Below are positions 34,993-44,021 of a stretch of 64,000 nucleotides of DNA, one piece after another. Position 1 is the first letter of the stretch. Every line of letters begins with the position of its first letter. The translations under genes and the position numbers were made by a program. The DNA is from Pedobacter psychroterrae. GTDB taxonomy: Bacteria; Bacteroidota; Bacteroidia; Sphingobacteriales; Sphingobacteriaceae. The notes under the pieces were generated by a model, which saw only the letters and a program-made list of their open reading frames with translations, had not been told where the DNA came from and ran no database searches. The stretch covers positions 682,001 through 746,000 of the forward strand of contig NZ_SJSL01000001.1 of NCBI RefSeq assembly GCF_004331695.1, given 5' to 3'.

Positions 34993-35316
34993 ATGAAATA
35001 CTGGTCTGTTATCTTTTCCAAACTTCCTGCCCAGGCAATGGCGCTCTACCCTTTTATGCTATTTAAAACTAAAAGCATTAAATATAACGAAGCGATTATA
35101 AGGCACGAAAAGATCCATTTTAAGCAACAACTGGAACTATTGATCCTTCCTTTTTATGTGCTTTATCTACTTCATTACTTCGTAAATCTGATAAAATACC
35201 AAAACCGCAGCAAGGCCTATTTTAACATTTGCTTTGAAAAAGAAGCATATGCCAATGACCTGGATCCGGATTACCTTAAAAACAGGAAGCCGTATACCTG
35301 GCTACGTAACAGTTAG
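34993..35316 (+). CDS. small protein with HExxH motif, peptidase-like
   Basis: A 107-residue protein starting at the ATG at 34993; a TTG two codons upstream is less likely. It has an HEKIH motif at residues about 36-40 within IIRHEKIHFKQQLELLILPFYVLYLLHYFVNLI. That places a zinc-binding HExxH helix immediately before a hydrophobic helix, and a further Glu in CFEKEAYAND could be the third ligand. This resembles stripped-down M56/M48-like membrane metallopeptidases, but the family has no assigned function that I recognise. Confidence 0.6.
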   Translation: MKYWSVIFSKLPAQAMALYPFMLFKTKSIKYNEAIIRHEKIHFKQQLELLILPFYVLYLLHYFVNLIKYQNRSKAYFNICFEKEAYANDLDPDYLKNRKPYTWLRNS

Positions 35317-35400
35317 CGGATGAAGGCCGAAAGTTCGTCATTCAATAGTAGAAACTAACTAGAAAGCTATCGTCTTTTGTTTAATCTGTCAAAATAGTAA

Positions 35401-35466
35401 ATCCAAGTTGAATCCAAGTTGAGTCCAAGTCTAGTCCAACTATTTCTGGAAAAAAGTTGGACTAGA
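35401..35466. repeat. 11-bp tandem repeat running into a perfect 12-bp hairpin
   Basis: ATCCAAGTTGA repeats at 35401-35411 and 35412-35422 and, with changes, at 35423-35433. The last part enters an inverted repeat, TCTAGTCCAACT (35430-35441) and AGTTGGACTAGA (35455-35466), with a 13-base loop. The gap 35317-35654 holds no gene. The hairpin could terminate the upstream gene, although the T-run after it is poor. Confidence 0.6.
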
Positions 35467-35654
35467 TATTTATCAATTATGCAATTATCTTTCACTGAAT
35501 ACAAGACCAGATAAAACACTGGATTGGAACAGAAATAAGCGATATGGTATTGGCAGATTTAAAAAGAAGATTGAGAGCATACCGCAAGTTTCGGGTTTTA
35601 TGTAAGCTGGATTAATAGATATTTGTAAATACAAAAAATCCAACCTAATCTCCG

Positions 35655-36239
35655 ATGGAAAAAACAAATCTCCTGGCCTATGACGGCACGGTAATTTACT
35701 ATGGTAAAATTATGCCTTTAGAAAAGGCCGATTATTACCTTGAAGCATTATTAAACAACGTTTCCTGGAAACAAGATGAAGCAGTCATTTTTGGACGGCA
35801 CATCCTTACCAAAAGAAAAGTAGCCTGGTATGGAGATCATGATTTTGAATATACCTATTCCAATATCACCAAACAGGCCCTACCCTGGACTAAGGATCTG
35901 CTGGAATTAAAATCCATCGCAGAGCAGGAAACAGGAGAAAGCTATAATTCTTGCCTCCTCAATCTCTACCATCGTGGCGATGAAGGCATGGCATGGCACA
36001 GCGATGGAGAAAAAGACCTGAAAAAGAATGGGGCTATTGGTTCCATGAGCTTTGGCGCCGAAAGGAAATTCTCATTTAAACACAAACGAAGCAAAGAAAC
36101 GATGTCTTTACTTCTGGAACACGGAAGCATACTGGTAATGAAGGATGATACCCAAACCCATTGGCTGCACAGGTTACCTCCAACGAAAAAAATCATGACA
36201 CCAAGAGTGAACCTGACCTTCCGGACAATTATACGCTAA
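35655..36239 (+). CDS. alkB: AlkB-like 2-oxoglutarate/Fe(II) dioxygenase
   Basis: A 194-residue AlkB homologue that oxidatively removes methyl groups from 1-methyladenine and 3-methylcytosine in nucleic acids. Iron ligands are His115 and Asp117 (MAWHSDGE) and His172 in HWLHRLPP. The 2-oxoglutarate-binding Arg lies in TPRVNLTFR. LNLYHRGDEGMAWHSD is typical of the ALKBH2/3-like bacterial subgroup. It converges on argE with 5 bases between them and is not part of the arginine operon. Confidence 0.93.
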   Translation: MEKTNLLAYDGTVIYYGKIMPLEKADYYLEALLNNVSWKQDEAVIFGRHILTKRKVAWYGDHDFEYTYSNITKQALPWTKDLLELKSIAEQETGESYNSCLLNLYHRGDEGMAWHSDGEKDLKKNGAIGSMSFGAERKFSFKHKRSKETMSLLLEHGSILVMKDDTQTHWLHRLPPTKKIMTPRVNLTFRTIIR

Positions 36240-36244
36240 GCAAT

Positions 36245-37309
36245 CTATCCCTTGAGTACCGGATCAAGCATCTTAATGTACAAGTCTATCCCCTCGGCTA
36301 TTTCATCTACATAGACATACTCATCTGCCATGTGCGAGCGGCCAGAATCACCGGGACCGACCTTCAGTGAAGGAATGCTCAGCAAAGCCTGATCTGAAGT
36401 AGTAGGCGATCCATAAGTTGTCCTGCCCAAAGCAATACCTGCTTGTACCAGGGGGTGGGCTTTATCTATTGACGATGGTTTTAAGCGGATAGACCTTGGT
36501 TTTACCTCACAGTCTACATTGGTGCGGATGATCTTCAGTACTTCTTCATTAGTATAGGCATCTGTTACGCGCACATCAACAGTAAACGTACAGGTAGCGG
36601 GCACTACATTGTGCTGTGAACCTGCATTGATAATGGTAACGGTCATTTTTAAAGAACCGAATACTTCTGAAACTTTTGAAAAGCGATAACTCCTAAACCA
36701 GTCAATATCTTTAAGTGCTTTGTAAATGGCATTGTCTCCTTCTTCCCTGGCTGCATGGCCGGCTTTGCCTGTTACAGTGCAGTCCAGCACCAGCAGTCCG
36801 CGCTCTGCTATGGCCAGGTTCATTTGGGTAGGCTCGCCAACAATGGCAAATTCCAGTTGCCCGAGATCAGGCAATACACATTCCAGTCCGTTATTTCCGG
36901 AGATCTCTTCCTCTGCCGTAGTAGCCAGACAAATGTTGTATTTCAGGGCTTCCTGATCATAATAATACAGAAAAGTGGCGATGAGTGATACCAGGCATCC
37001 CCCGGCGTCATTACTCCCCAAGCCGTATAGTTTGCCATCTTCCACTGCGGCATCATATGGATCTCGCGTATAACCTGAATTTGGCTTTACCGTATCATGA
37101 TGCGAATTAAGCAAAAGCGTAGGCTTAGCCGCATCAAAATGCTTGTTGTAGGCCCAGATATTATTGAGCTTACGGTGTGTCTGTATATTTCGCTGCTGCA
37201 AAAATTGCTCAATCAGATCAGCCGTTTTATCCTCCTCTTTGCTAAAGGACTGGATGGCTATCAATTGCTTTAACAATTCTAAACTTTCGTTTTGCAGTTG
37301 TTCTATCAT
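36245..37309 (-). CDS. argE: M20-family N-acyl-ornithine deacylase
   Basis: A 354-residue zinc hydrolase of the M20 family that should release ornithine or citrulline from its N-acyl form (acetyl or succinyl). Zinc ligands and catalytic residues lie in LLNSHHDTVKPN, GSNDAGG and TTAEEEISGNNG (catalytic Glu followed by a ligand Glu). The C-terminal His is in SDQALLSIPSLKVGPGDSGRSHMADEY. Its position as last gene of the arginine block, 3 bases after proC, fixes the pathway. Succinyl specificity is inferred from the carbamoyltransferase. Confidence 0.92.
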   Translation of the reverse strand: MIEQLQNESLELLKQLIAIQSFSKEEDKTADLIEQFLQQRNIQTHRKLNNIWAYNKHFDAAKPTLLLNSHHDTVKPNSGYTRDPYDAAVEDGKLYGLGSNDAGGCLVSLIATFLYYYDQEALKYNICLATTAEEEISGNNGLECVLPDLGQLEFAIVGEPTQMNLAIAERGLLVLDCTVTGKAGHAAREEGDNAIYKALKDIDWFRSYRFSKVSEVFGSLKMTVTIINAGSQHNVVPATCTFTVDVRVTDAYTNEEVLKIIRTNVDCEVKPRSIRLKPSSIDKAHPLVQAGIALGRTTYGSPTTSDQALLSIPSLKVGPGDSGRSHMADEYVYVDEIAEGIDLYIKMLDPVLKG

Positions 37310-37312
37310 ATA

Positions 37313-38131
37313 TTATTCTTTTGTGTATAAAGCACCTGCTTTTATAGCAGACAGCTTGATGCCTTTAATCAATGATGAACTGAAGCCATTATGCTCCATC
37401 TCATTTAATCCTGCAATGGTGCAGCCCTTTGGTGAAGTAACTTTATCTATTTCCTGTTCAGGGTGTGACTGCATTTGCAACAGCAGATCGGCCGCTCCTT
37501 TGGCAGTTTGAACAGCCATTTTCAAAGCCTCATCTGCATGAAAGCCGATCTCAACCCCTCCTTGTGAAGCTGCCCTGATGGCACGTAAAAAGAAAGCAAT
37601 ACCACAAGCGCACAAGGCTGTAGCGGAGGTCATCAGGTCTTCATTGATCTTTACCACCGAACCCACTGTCTCAAACATCCTGATCACTTCTTCCACATTT
37701 TCTTTGCTTGCACTGTCGGTAGCTACGCAGGTCATGGACTGGCCAATGGCAATTGCCGTATTGGGCATCGCCCTTACTACCTGCACCTGCTCACCCAATT
37801 TATTGCTGATATCCGCACAGCTAACACCTGAAGCCACAGAAATGAAAACATGTTTAGCAGGATCTACCGAAGGACGGATCTGATCTAATAAGTGATTGAG
37901 CTGCTGAGGCAATACCGCCAGCACGATAATGTCCGCACCTGCAACTACAGCCGCATTGTCTGCACTAACCACAAAGCCCTGATCTGCCAAACTGCTCAGG
38001 TTAGAAATGTTGCGCCTTGTTAAGCTAATCTGCCGGGGTTGTGCATAATTGGCCTTAACTAGTCCTTTGGCCAATGAGATGCCAATATTTCCGCTTCCTA
38101 AAATGGCTATGCTGCCTTTAAACTGGTTCAT
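37313..38131 (-). CDS. proC: pyrroline-5-carboxylate reductase
   Basis: A 272-residue NAD(P)H-dependent enzyme that makes proline from pyrroline-5-carboxylate. The N-terminal Rossmann motif is AILGSGNIGISLAKGL. The C-terminal dimerisation/active-site helix has LMTSATALCACGIAFF and VTSPKGCTIAGLNEMEHNGF, the family signature. It is embedded between argB (2-base gap) and argE (3-base gap). This proC placement within the arginine cluster is usual in the phylum and links proline with ornithine metabolism. Confidence 0.95.
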   Translation of the reverse strand: MNQFKGSIAILGSGNIGISLAKGLVKANYAQPRQISLTRRNISNLSSLADQGFVVSADNAAVVAGADIIVLAVLPQQLNHLLDQIRPSVDPAKHVFISVASGVSCADISNKLGEQVQVVRAMPNTAIAIGQSMTCVATDSASKENVEEVIRMFETVGSVVKINEDLMTSATALCACGIAFFLRAIRAASQGGVEIGFHADEALKMAVQTAKGAADLLLQMQSHPEQEIDKVTSPKGCTIAGLNEMEHNGFSSSLIKGIKLSAIKAGALYTKE

Positions 38132-38133
38132 GT

Positions 38134-38922
38134 CTATCTGATTAATCTGGTTCCAAAATTTTGCTGGTCTATCTGCGACAGTTCATCGGCCTTGCCGATG
38201 TATACTGCATTTACCCCACTTTTTATTGCTTCAAAAGCATTATGCAATTTAGGGATCATTCCTCCTGAAACTATGCCATCTGCTTGTAATGATTCAAATT
38301 CGTTCATCCTGATTTCCCGGACAAGGGAGTTGTCATCATCTATATCCCGCATCACCCCTCTTTTTTCAAAGCAATAGATCAGCGAAGTCTCGTACAGGGC
38401 CGACATCGCTACTGCTACCGCAGAGGCAATGGTATCTGCATTGGTATTCAACAACTGGGTATCCCCATCGTGGGTAATGGCACAAAGCACGGGCACCAGA
38501 CCCGATTTCAACAAGCTGTCCAAGGTCTGTGAAGAAACTGATGTAGCATCAAGGTCACCAACAAAGCCATAATCTATGTCCTTAACAGGGCGCTTGACAG
38601 CCTTGATGATGTTGCCATCCGCCCCTGTCAGGCCTATTGCATTACAGCCTTTGGCCTGCAACTGGGCCACCATATTTTTATTGATCAGTCCGGCATAGAC
38701 CATGGTAACGATCCGCAGGGTATCGATATCGGTAATGCGCCTGCCATCTACCATCTTGGCTTCAATGCCTAATGACACGCCAAGTTCTGTAGCGATCTTA
38801 CCCCCGCCATGGATCAGGATCTTATCGCCCGGCAGGGCTGTAAAATCCAGCAGAAACTGGTGCAGCTTTTCTGAATTGTCAATGACGTTGCCGCCAATTT
38901 TTATGATACTTAATGCTTTCAT
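38134..38922 (-). CDS. argB: acetylglutamate (N-acylglutamate) kinase
   Basis: A 262-residue amino-acid kinase that phosphorylates N-acetyl- or N-succinyl-glutamate. Features are SIIKIGGNVIDN (phosphate binding), LIHGGGKIATELG, the MVDGRRITD substrate loop and LNTNADTIASAVA. The length matches the family. It follows argF' by 26 bases. That small gap contains a 15-base word, GTCATCCTGAATTTA (38937-38951), identical to part of the REP element at 52.66 kb. Confidence 0.96.
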   Translation of the reverse strand: MKALSIIKIGGNVIDNSEKLHQFLLDFTALPGDKILIHGGGKIATELGVSLGIEAKMVDGRRITDIDTLRIVTMVYAGLINKNMVAQLQAKGCNAIGLTGADGNIIKAVKRPVKDIDYGFVGDLDATSVSSQTLDSLLKSGLVPVLCAITHDGDTQLLNTNADTIASAVAVAMSALYETSLIYCFEKRGVMRDIDDDNSLVREIRMNEFESLQADGIVSGGMIPKLHNAFEAIKSGVNAVYIGKADELSQIDQQNFGTRLIR

Positions 38923-38948
38923 TTATTATTCCCAAGGTCATCCTGAAT

Positions 38949-39911
38949 TTACAGTGCTTCTAACATTTGCTTTAATACTGCCTGCGCAGCCCATAAGCGA
39001 TTCCCCGCCTCATGAATCACCAGGGAATTCGGCCCGTCCAGTATTTCGGAAGACAGCTCCAGATCCCTGCGTACAGGAAGGCAATGCATTACTTTGGCAT
39101 CATTGGTGCCCTTCAATTTATCATTGTTCAGCATCCATCCTTCAGGATAAGTAAGCACTTTGCCGTATTCCTTATAGCTAGACCAGTTTTTCACATAAAT
39201 ATAATCTGCACCTGCCAGAGCTTCATCCAGGTTGTGCGTGATGGTAGCCCCTGGTGTAAAATCTTCATTCAGCTCATAACCCGCTGGCTGAGCAATGGTA
39301 AAATCGATCATCCCATCTTGTTGTGCTTTGCACATCCACTCGGCAAAAGAATTAGGCACTGCCTGCGGAAGCGCCTTGATGTGCGGTGCCCAGGCCAGTA
39401 CAACTTTTGGCTTAGCCTCACCTTTCCAGGTTTCCTTGATCGTGATCAGATCAGCCAGACTTTGCAAAGGATGACGCGTGGCACTTTCTAAGCTTACCAC
39501 AGGCACTCCGCAGTATTTGATGAATTTACTAAAGAAATCTTCATTATAGTCTTCATCCCTGTTTACCAGTTTAGGGAAGGAACGCAGACCAAGTATGTCA
39601 CAATATTGGCCCATTACAGCTGCCGCTTCGCGGATATGCTCTACCGTGGTGCCATTCATCACGATGCCGTCCTGCGTTTCCAATGCCCAACCCTCTTTGT
39701 CCATGTTCATCACCATTACGTTCATGCCCAGGTTAAGTGCCGCCTTTTGGGTGCTCAGACGCGTACGCAGGCTGGGATTTAAAAATACCAGCCCAAGGGT
39801 TTTATTCTTTCCCAGGTGCTGTAGCGCATATGGGCTTTCCTTTATGGTAAGTGCATCATTTAGCAATTGTTTGATGTCATGCACATCGTGTACTGAGGTA
39901 AACTGGTTCAT
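38949..39911 (-). CDS. argF': N-succinylornithine (or N-acetylornithine) carbamoyltransferase
   Basis: A 320-residue transcarbamylase of the AOTCase/SOTCase branch, not ordinary ornithine carbamoyltransferase. The carbamoyl-phosphate loop is FLNPSLRTRLST (S-x-R-T-R). The acyl-ornithine loop reads MNGTTVEHIREA. Position 90 is Val, where Xanthomonas AOTCase has Glu92 and Bacteroides fragilis SOTCase has Pro90. Published swaps at this position, including to Val, favour succinylornithine. HCLPVRRDLELSSEIL is the C-terminal signature. It overlaps argD by 4 bases. Confidence 0.95.
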   Translation of the reverse strand: MNQFTSVHDVHDIKQLLNDALTIKESPYALQHLGKNKTLGLVFLNPSLRTRLSTQKAALNLGMNVMVMNMDKEGWALETQDGIVMNGTTVEHIREAAAVMGQYCDILGLRSFPKLVNRDEDYNEDFFSKFIKYCGVPVVSLESATRHPLQSLADLITIKETWKGEAKPKVVLAWAPHIKALPQAVPNSFAEWMCKAQQDGMIDFTIAQPAGYELNEDFTPGATITHNLDEALAGADYIYVKNWSSYKEYGKVLTYPEGWMLNNDKLKGTNDAKVMHCLPVRRDLELSSEILDGPNSLVIHEAGNRLWAAQAVLKQMLEAL

Positions 39912-41041
39912 CCTTTTAATGCAATTTTAAATTCATTCAAAAACTGATCTGCCTGAGCTTTGGTCAGATTTAAAGCAGGTAATAATCTGATTACGTTTGG
40001 TTTGGCTTCTCCGGTAAAGATCTTGTGCTTAAACAGCAGGTCTTTCTTTACGTTTGGCAATGTTTCCGGCAATTCGATCCCGATCATTAAGCCTCTTCCG
40101 CGCACTTCTTTTACTTCTTCGATCTTTTTAAGTTCGGTGATCAGGTAAGCCCCTACTTCTTCCGCATTCTGCATCAGGTTATCCTGCTCAATGATCTCCA
40201 ATACGGCCAATCCTGCAGCACAGGCCAGGTGATTTCCACCAAAAGTAGTGCCCAGCATTCCATGCCATGGTTTAAACTTAGGGGCTATTGATATGCCGGC
40301 TATTGGAAATCCATTGCCCATTCCTTTTGCCATGGTATATACATCGGCTTCAACACCGGCATAGTCATGAGAATAGAAAAGTCCTGTTCTGCCATAACCA
40401 CACTGCACACTGTCTGCAATATACACTGCATTGTACTGATCACATAAGGAACGGATCTTCTGAAGGAAGCTAATGGAAGCCTCTTTAATCCCGCCTACAC
40501 CCTGTATGCCTTCTATAATAACCGCAGCGATTTCATTGCCATTTTGTACAAATGCAGCTTCCAGTGCCGCTTGATCATTGTGCGGCAGGAAGATGATATT
40601 ATCAGTTTCGTTTACCGGGGCAATGATCTTAGGATTGTCCGTTGCCGAAACAGCCAGAGATGTTCTACCATGAAAGGCTCCTTTAAATGCAATTACCTTC
40701 TTTCTGCCATTGTAGAAAGAGGCGAGTTTTAAAGCATTTTCATTGGCTTCAGCTCCTGAATTACATAAGAACAACTGATAATCAGTTTTGCCTGATACCT
40801 TTCCTAGTTTTTCGGCAAGTTGTACCTGCAGCGGTATCAGCACTGAGTTCGAATAGAAACCAACTTTATTCAGCTGCTCTGTCAGTCGCTTTACATAATG
40901 CGGATGGGTATGACCTATGGAGATAACGGCATGGCCGCCATAAAGGTCTAAGTATTCTTGTCCTGCGGCATCCCAGACAGTACTGCCTGATGCTTTGGTA
41001 ATTTCTATATTATTTAATGGGTATACGTCGAATAAGTTCAT
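39908..41041 (-). CDS. argD: N-acylornithine aminotransferase
   Basis: A 377-residue class III PLP aminotransferase acting on N-acetyl- or N-succinyl-glutamate semialdehyde. The PLP-binding region includes CNSGAEANENALKLA, VIIEGIQGVGGI, YIADSVQCGYGRTG and the lysine motif YTMAKGMGNGFPIAG. The length is slightly short for the family but complete. It is translationally coupled to argF' through a 4-base overlap and lies 72 bases after argC. Confidence 0.94.
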   Translation of the reverse strand: MNLFDVYPLNNIEITKASGSTVWDAAGQEYLDLYGGHAVISIGHTHPHYVKRLTEQLNKVGFYSNSVLIPLQVQLAEKLGKVSGKTDYQLFLCNSGAEANENALKLASFYNGRKKVIAFKGAFHGRTSLAVSATDNPKIIAPVNETDNIIFLPHNDQAALEAAFVQNGNEIAAVIIEGIQGVGGIKEASISFLQKIRSLCDQYNAVYIADSVQCGYGRTGLFYSHDYAGVEADVYTMAKGMGNGFPIAGISIAPKFKPWHGMLGTTFGGNHLACAAGLAVLEIIEQDNLMQNAEEVGAYLITELKKIEEVKEVRGRGLMIGIELPETLPNVKKDLLFKHKIFTGEAKPNVIRLLPALNLTKAQADQFLNEFKIALKG

Positions 41042-41113
41042 TGTTTTAAATTTGATGCCCTTTCTCAGAGCGGGTTAGTACAAAATTGAAATAGCTGGCA
41101 TATTGGGCCCGGC

Positions 41114-42085
41114 TTAAAATGCCTGGGCCTTAAGCCGCAGCCCTGCACTTTCTTCCAGTCCAAACATTAAATTCATATTTTGTACCGCGTGTCCGCTGGC
41201 ACCTTTTAACAAATTATCAATGATACTTACTATAAACAGCTTGCTGCCATGCTTTTCTACATGCACCAGCCCTTTATTCGTATTCACCACTTGTTTGAGA
41301 TCTATGTTCTTTTTGCTCACATGCGTAAATACATGACCCGCATAATAATTTTCAAATAACTCCTGTGCTTCCGCCTCCGTAAGGTCACTTTCTACATAAA
41401 CAGCGGTAAGTATCCCCCTGGTAAAATCACCACGCTGCGGAATAAAGTTCATTTGCTGGTCGAATTCCGCATCCAATTGCTGCAGGCTTTCGCCGATCTC
41501 ACCCAGGTGCTGATGACCAAATGCTTTATAGACAGACAGGTTATTGTTTCTCCAGCTAAAATGAGAAGTAGCAGACAAACTCTGTCCTGCGCCTGTAGAT
41601 CCGGTAGTAGCGTTGATGTGTACTTCACTTTTCAGCAAACCCTTAGCCGCGAGGGGCAATAGTGCCAACTGAATACAAGTAGCAAAACATCCCGGATTGG
41701 CCACAAAATCAGCTGTTTTTATCTTTTCACGGTTCAGTTCGGGAAGGCCGTAAACCCAGTCCGTTCCAGCATTGGCTCTTAATCTGAAGTCCTGGCTCAG
41801 GTCTATGATCTTTATGCCTTTGGCAACAGGGTTTGCATCCAGAAATTTCTTTGCATCACCATGTCCTACACACAGAAATAATACGTCTATTTCTGATGAT
41901 AGTGCCTCTGTAAAACGTAGTTCTGTATCGCCAAAAAGATCTGTATGCACATCAGAGATCAGATTGCCTGCATTGCTGTTGCTATGTACAAATACAACGT
42001 CTACCGATGGATGGTTTACCAGCAGCCTAAGCATTTCCCCGCCAGTATAGCCGGCACCGCCTACTATTCCTGCTTTAATCTTCAT
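41114..42085 (-). CDS. argC: N-acetyl-gamma-glutamyl-phosphate reductase
   Basis: A 323-residue NADPH-dependent reductase for N-acylglutamyl phosphate. The Rossmann motif is GGAGYTGGEMLRLL. The catalytic Cys lies in FVANPGCFATCIQLAL, with an active-site His in HLGEIGESLQQL. LSQDFRLRANA and FIPQRGDFTRGILT are family segments. Its start overlaps the end of argG by 11 bases, which points to translational coupling. Confidence 0.96.
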   Translation of the reverse strand: MKIKAGIVGGAGYTGGEMLRLLVNHPSVDVVFVHSNSNAGNLISDVHTDLFGDTELRFTEALSSEIDVLFLCVGHGDAKKFLDANPVAKGIKIIDLSQDFRLRANAGTDWVYGLPELNREKIKTADFVANPGCFATCIQLALLPLAAKGLLKSEVHINATTGSTGAGQSLSATSHFSWRNNNLSVYKAFGHQHLGEIGESLQQLDAEFDQQMNFIPQRGDFTRGILTAVYVESDLTEAEAQELFENYYAGHVFTHVSKKNIDLKQVVNTNKGLVHVEKHGSKLFIVSIIDNLLKGASGHAVQNMNLMFGLEESAGLRLKAQAF

Positions 42086-43268
42086 CGCCGTTCACTTTGT
42101 GCCAGATCATTACCTGGTTGCCAAAAATCTTGGAGAAGCCTTTTACATCTTCACCACTCCAGGCATTGTTCATCTCACCGTAACTGCCAAATTTATTGCT
42201 CATCAGATCATGCGCTGATTCGATACCAATAATATTGAAACGATAAGGCAACAACTCTACAAATACTTTTCCGCTGACAACCTTCTGGGTATCCGTCAGG
42301 AATGCTTCAATGTTGCGCATAATCGGATCGTGAAACTGACCTTCGTGCAGCCAGTTACCATAAAACGACGACAGCTGTTCTTTCCAGCTCAGTTGCCATT
42401 TGGTCAGGGTATGTTTTTCCAGTGTATGGTGCGCTTTGATGATCACCATTGGTGCAGCAGCTTCAAAACCCACACGGCCTTTAATTCCGATAATGGTATC
42501 GCCCACATGGATGTCCCTTCCTATGCCATAAGGCTGTGCAATGGCCTGAAGCTTTTGAATGGCCCTTACCGGTTCAAAGGTTTCCCCGTCAATGGCTACC
42601 AGTTCGCCTTTTTCAAAGCTCAGTTCCAGCTTGCGCGGTTGTGTCTCTGTGATCTGCGTAGGCCAGGCTTCTTCAGGAAGGGTTTCATGAGAAGTAAGGG
42701 TTTCCTTACCGCCTACTGATGTTCCCCACAGTCCTTTATTGATCGAGTACCTTGCTTTTTCAGCGCTGTACACTACGCCACGTTCGGCCAAATATTCGAT
42801 TTCCGCTTCGCGGGATAATTTCAAATCCCTGATCGGTGTAATGATCTCTACTCCTGGAATGATGATGTTAAAGATCATGTCGAAACGTACCTGATCATTG
42901 CCTGCCCCTGTACTTCCGTGTGCCACATAATCAGCACCAATCTTTTTAACGTAATTGGCAATTGCCGTAGCCTGGCTTACACGCTCTGCACTTACAGAAA
43001 GCGGATAAGTTGAGTTTTTAAGGACATTGCCATATATCAGGTATTTAATACAGCTGTCATAATAATTGGTAGTCTCATCCACTACCGCATGAGAAACAAC
43101 ACCCAGAGAATAAGCACGCTTTTCTATTTCCTGTAGTTCTTCATCAGAAAAACCACCTGTATTTACAATTACAGAATGCACCTCAAGTCCGCGGTCCTGG
43201 GCCAGATAAATACAGCAAAATGAGGTATCAAGACCTCCGCTAAACGCTAAAACAACTTTCTTCTTCAT
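42075..43268 (-). CDS. argG: argininosuccinate synthase
   Basis: A 397-residue ATP-dependent ligase joining citrulline and aspartate. The pyrophosphatase-type P-loop is VLAFSGGLDTSFC (residues about 5-17). YVAHGSTGAGNDQVRFD binds citrulline and aspartate. The length fits the family. It is the second gene of the arginine block, 12 bases after the GNAT gene and overlapping argC. Confidence 0.97.
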   Translation of the reverse strand: MKKKVVLAFSGGLDTSFCCIYLAQDRGLEVHSVIVNTGGFSDEELQEIEKRAYSLGVVSHAVVDETTNYYDSCIKYLIYGNVLKNSTYPLSVSAERVSQATAIANYVKKIGADYVAHGSTGAGNDQVRFDMIFNIIIPGVEIITPIRDLKLSREAEIEYLAERGVVYSAEKARYSINKGLWGTSVGGKETLTSHETLPEEAWPTQITETQPRKLELSFEKGELVAIDGETFEPVRAIQKLQAIAQPYGIGRDIHVGDTIIGIKGRVGFEAAAPMVIIKAHHTLEKHTLTKWQLSWKEQLSSFYGNWLHEGQFHDPIMRNIEAFLTDTQKVVSGKVFVELLPYRFNIIGIESAHDLMSNKFGSYGEMNNAWSGEDVKGFSKIFGNQVMIWHKVNGDED

Positions 43269-43280
43269 CTTATATAACAG

Positions 43281-43988
43281 CTATTTAAATAAAACAGTAA
43301 ATAATAATAAAAGCAGGGATTTCAAGCCCTTCTTATTGGGGGTTTTTGACTTAAGCACCAGCTTTTGCTTGATACTCATAAAACGCTCGTACAGCGTCGG
43401 GTTTTTGTGCAGCTCTTCAGCAAATTTCTTTGCAGCATCGTGCTTTTGTACTACCGGATCATACAGCATAGCGGTACACATGCAGTTCTTGCGCTCCTTC
43501 ATCTTCAATATTTCGAAGTTCACGCAACTCTGACAGCCTTTCCAGAATTCCTCGTCCTGAGTCAGTTCAGAATAGGTGACCGGTTCATAGCCCAGGTCAG
43601 AATTGATCTTCATAACGGCCAGTCCTGTGGTGAGGCCAAAGATCTTTGCCTTAGGATATTTTTGTCTGGAGAGTTCAAAGATCTTCTCTTTAATGGCATG
43701 GGCCAGTCCGGCTTTTCTGTATTTTGGACTCACAATAAGCCCAGAATTGGCCACAAACTGTCCGTGCGACCAGGTTTCTATATAACAAAACCCCGCCCAT
43801 GAGCCGTCTTTATGAAATGCAATCACCGATTTACCGTCAGCCATTTTACCGGCTACATATTCGGGAGAGCGTTTTGCGATACCCGTACCTCGTGCTTTAG
43901 CAGATTCTGCCATTTCATCACAGATCTCTTCTGCAAAGACACGATGTTCAGGAAGTGCAACCTGCACTATAAAATCGTTTATATTCAT
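43281..43988 (-). CDS. GNAT-family N-acyltransferase heading the arginine operon
   Basis: A 235-residue protein with a GNAT fold. The acyl-CoA-binding motif is SPKYRKAGLAHAIKEKIF near residues 87-104. The C-terminal extension has CQSCVNFEILKMKERKNCMCTAMLYDP, which is Cys-rich and could bind metal. Its position as first gene of argG-C-D-F'-B-proC-argE suggests it makes N-acylglutamate, filling the role of ArgA; no other synthase is nearby. Whether the donor is acetyl- or succinyl-CoA is not visible. Confidence 0.82.
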   Translation of the reverse strand: MNINDFIVQVALPEHRVFAEEICDEMAESAKARGTGIAKRSPEYVAGKMADGKSVIAFHKDGSWAGFCYIETWSHGQFVANSGLIVSPKYRKAGLAHAIKEKIFELSRQKYPKAKIFGLTTGLAVMKINSDLGYEPVTYSELTQDEEFWKGCQSCVNFEILKMKERKNCMCTAMLYDPVVQKHDAAKKFAEELHKNPTLYERFMSIKQKLVLKSKTPNKKGLKSLLLLLFTVLFK

Positions 43989-44021
43989 TAATAGGTTAAC
44001 GAAAAAAAATAAATGTTCTGA

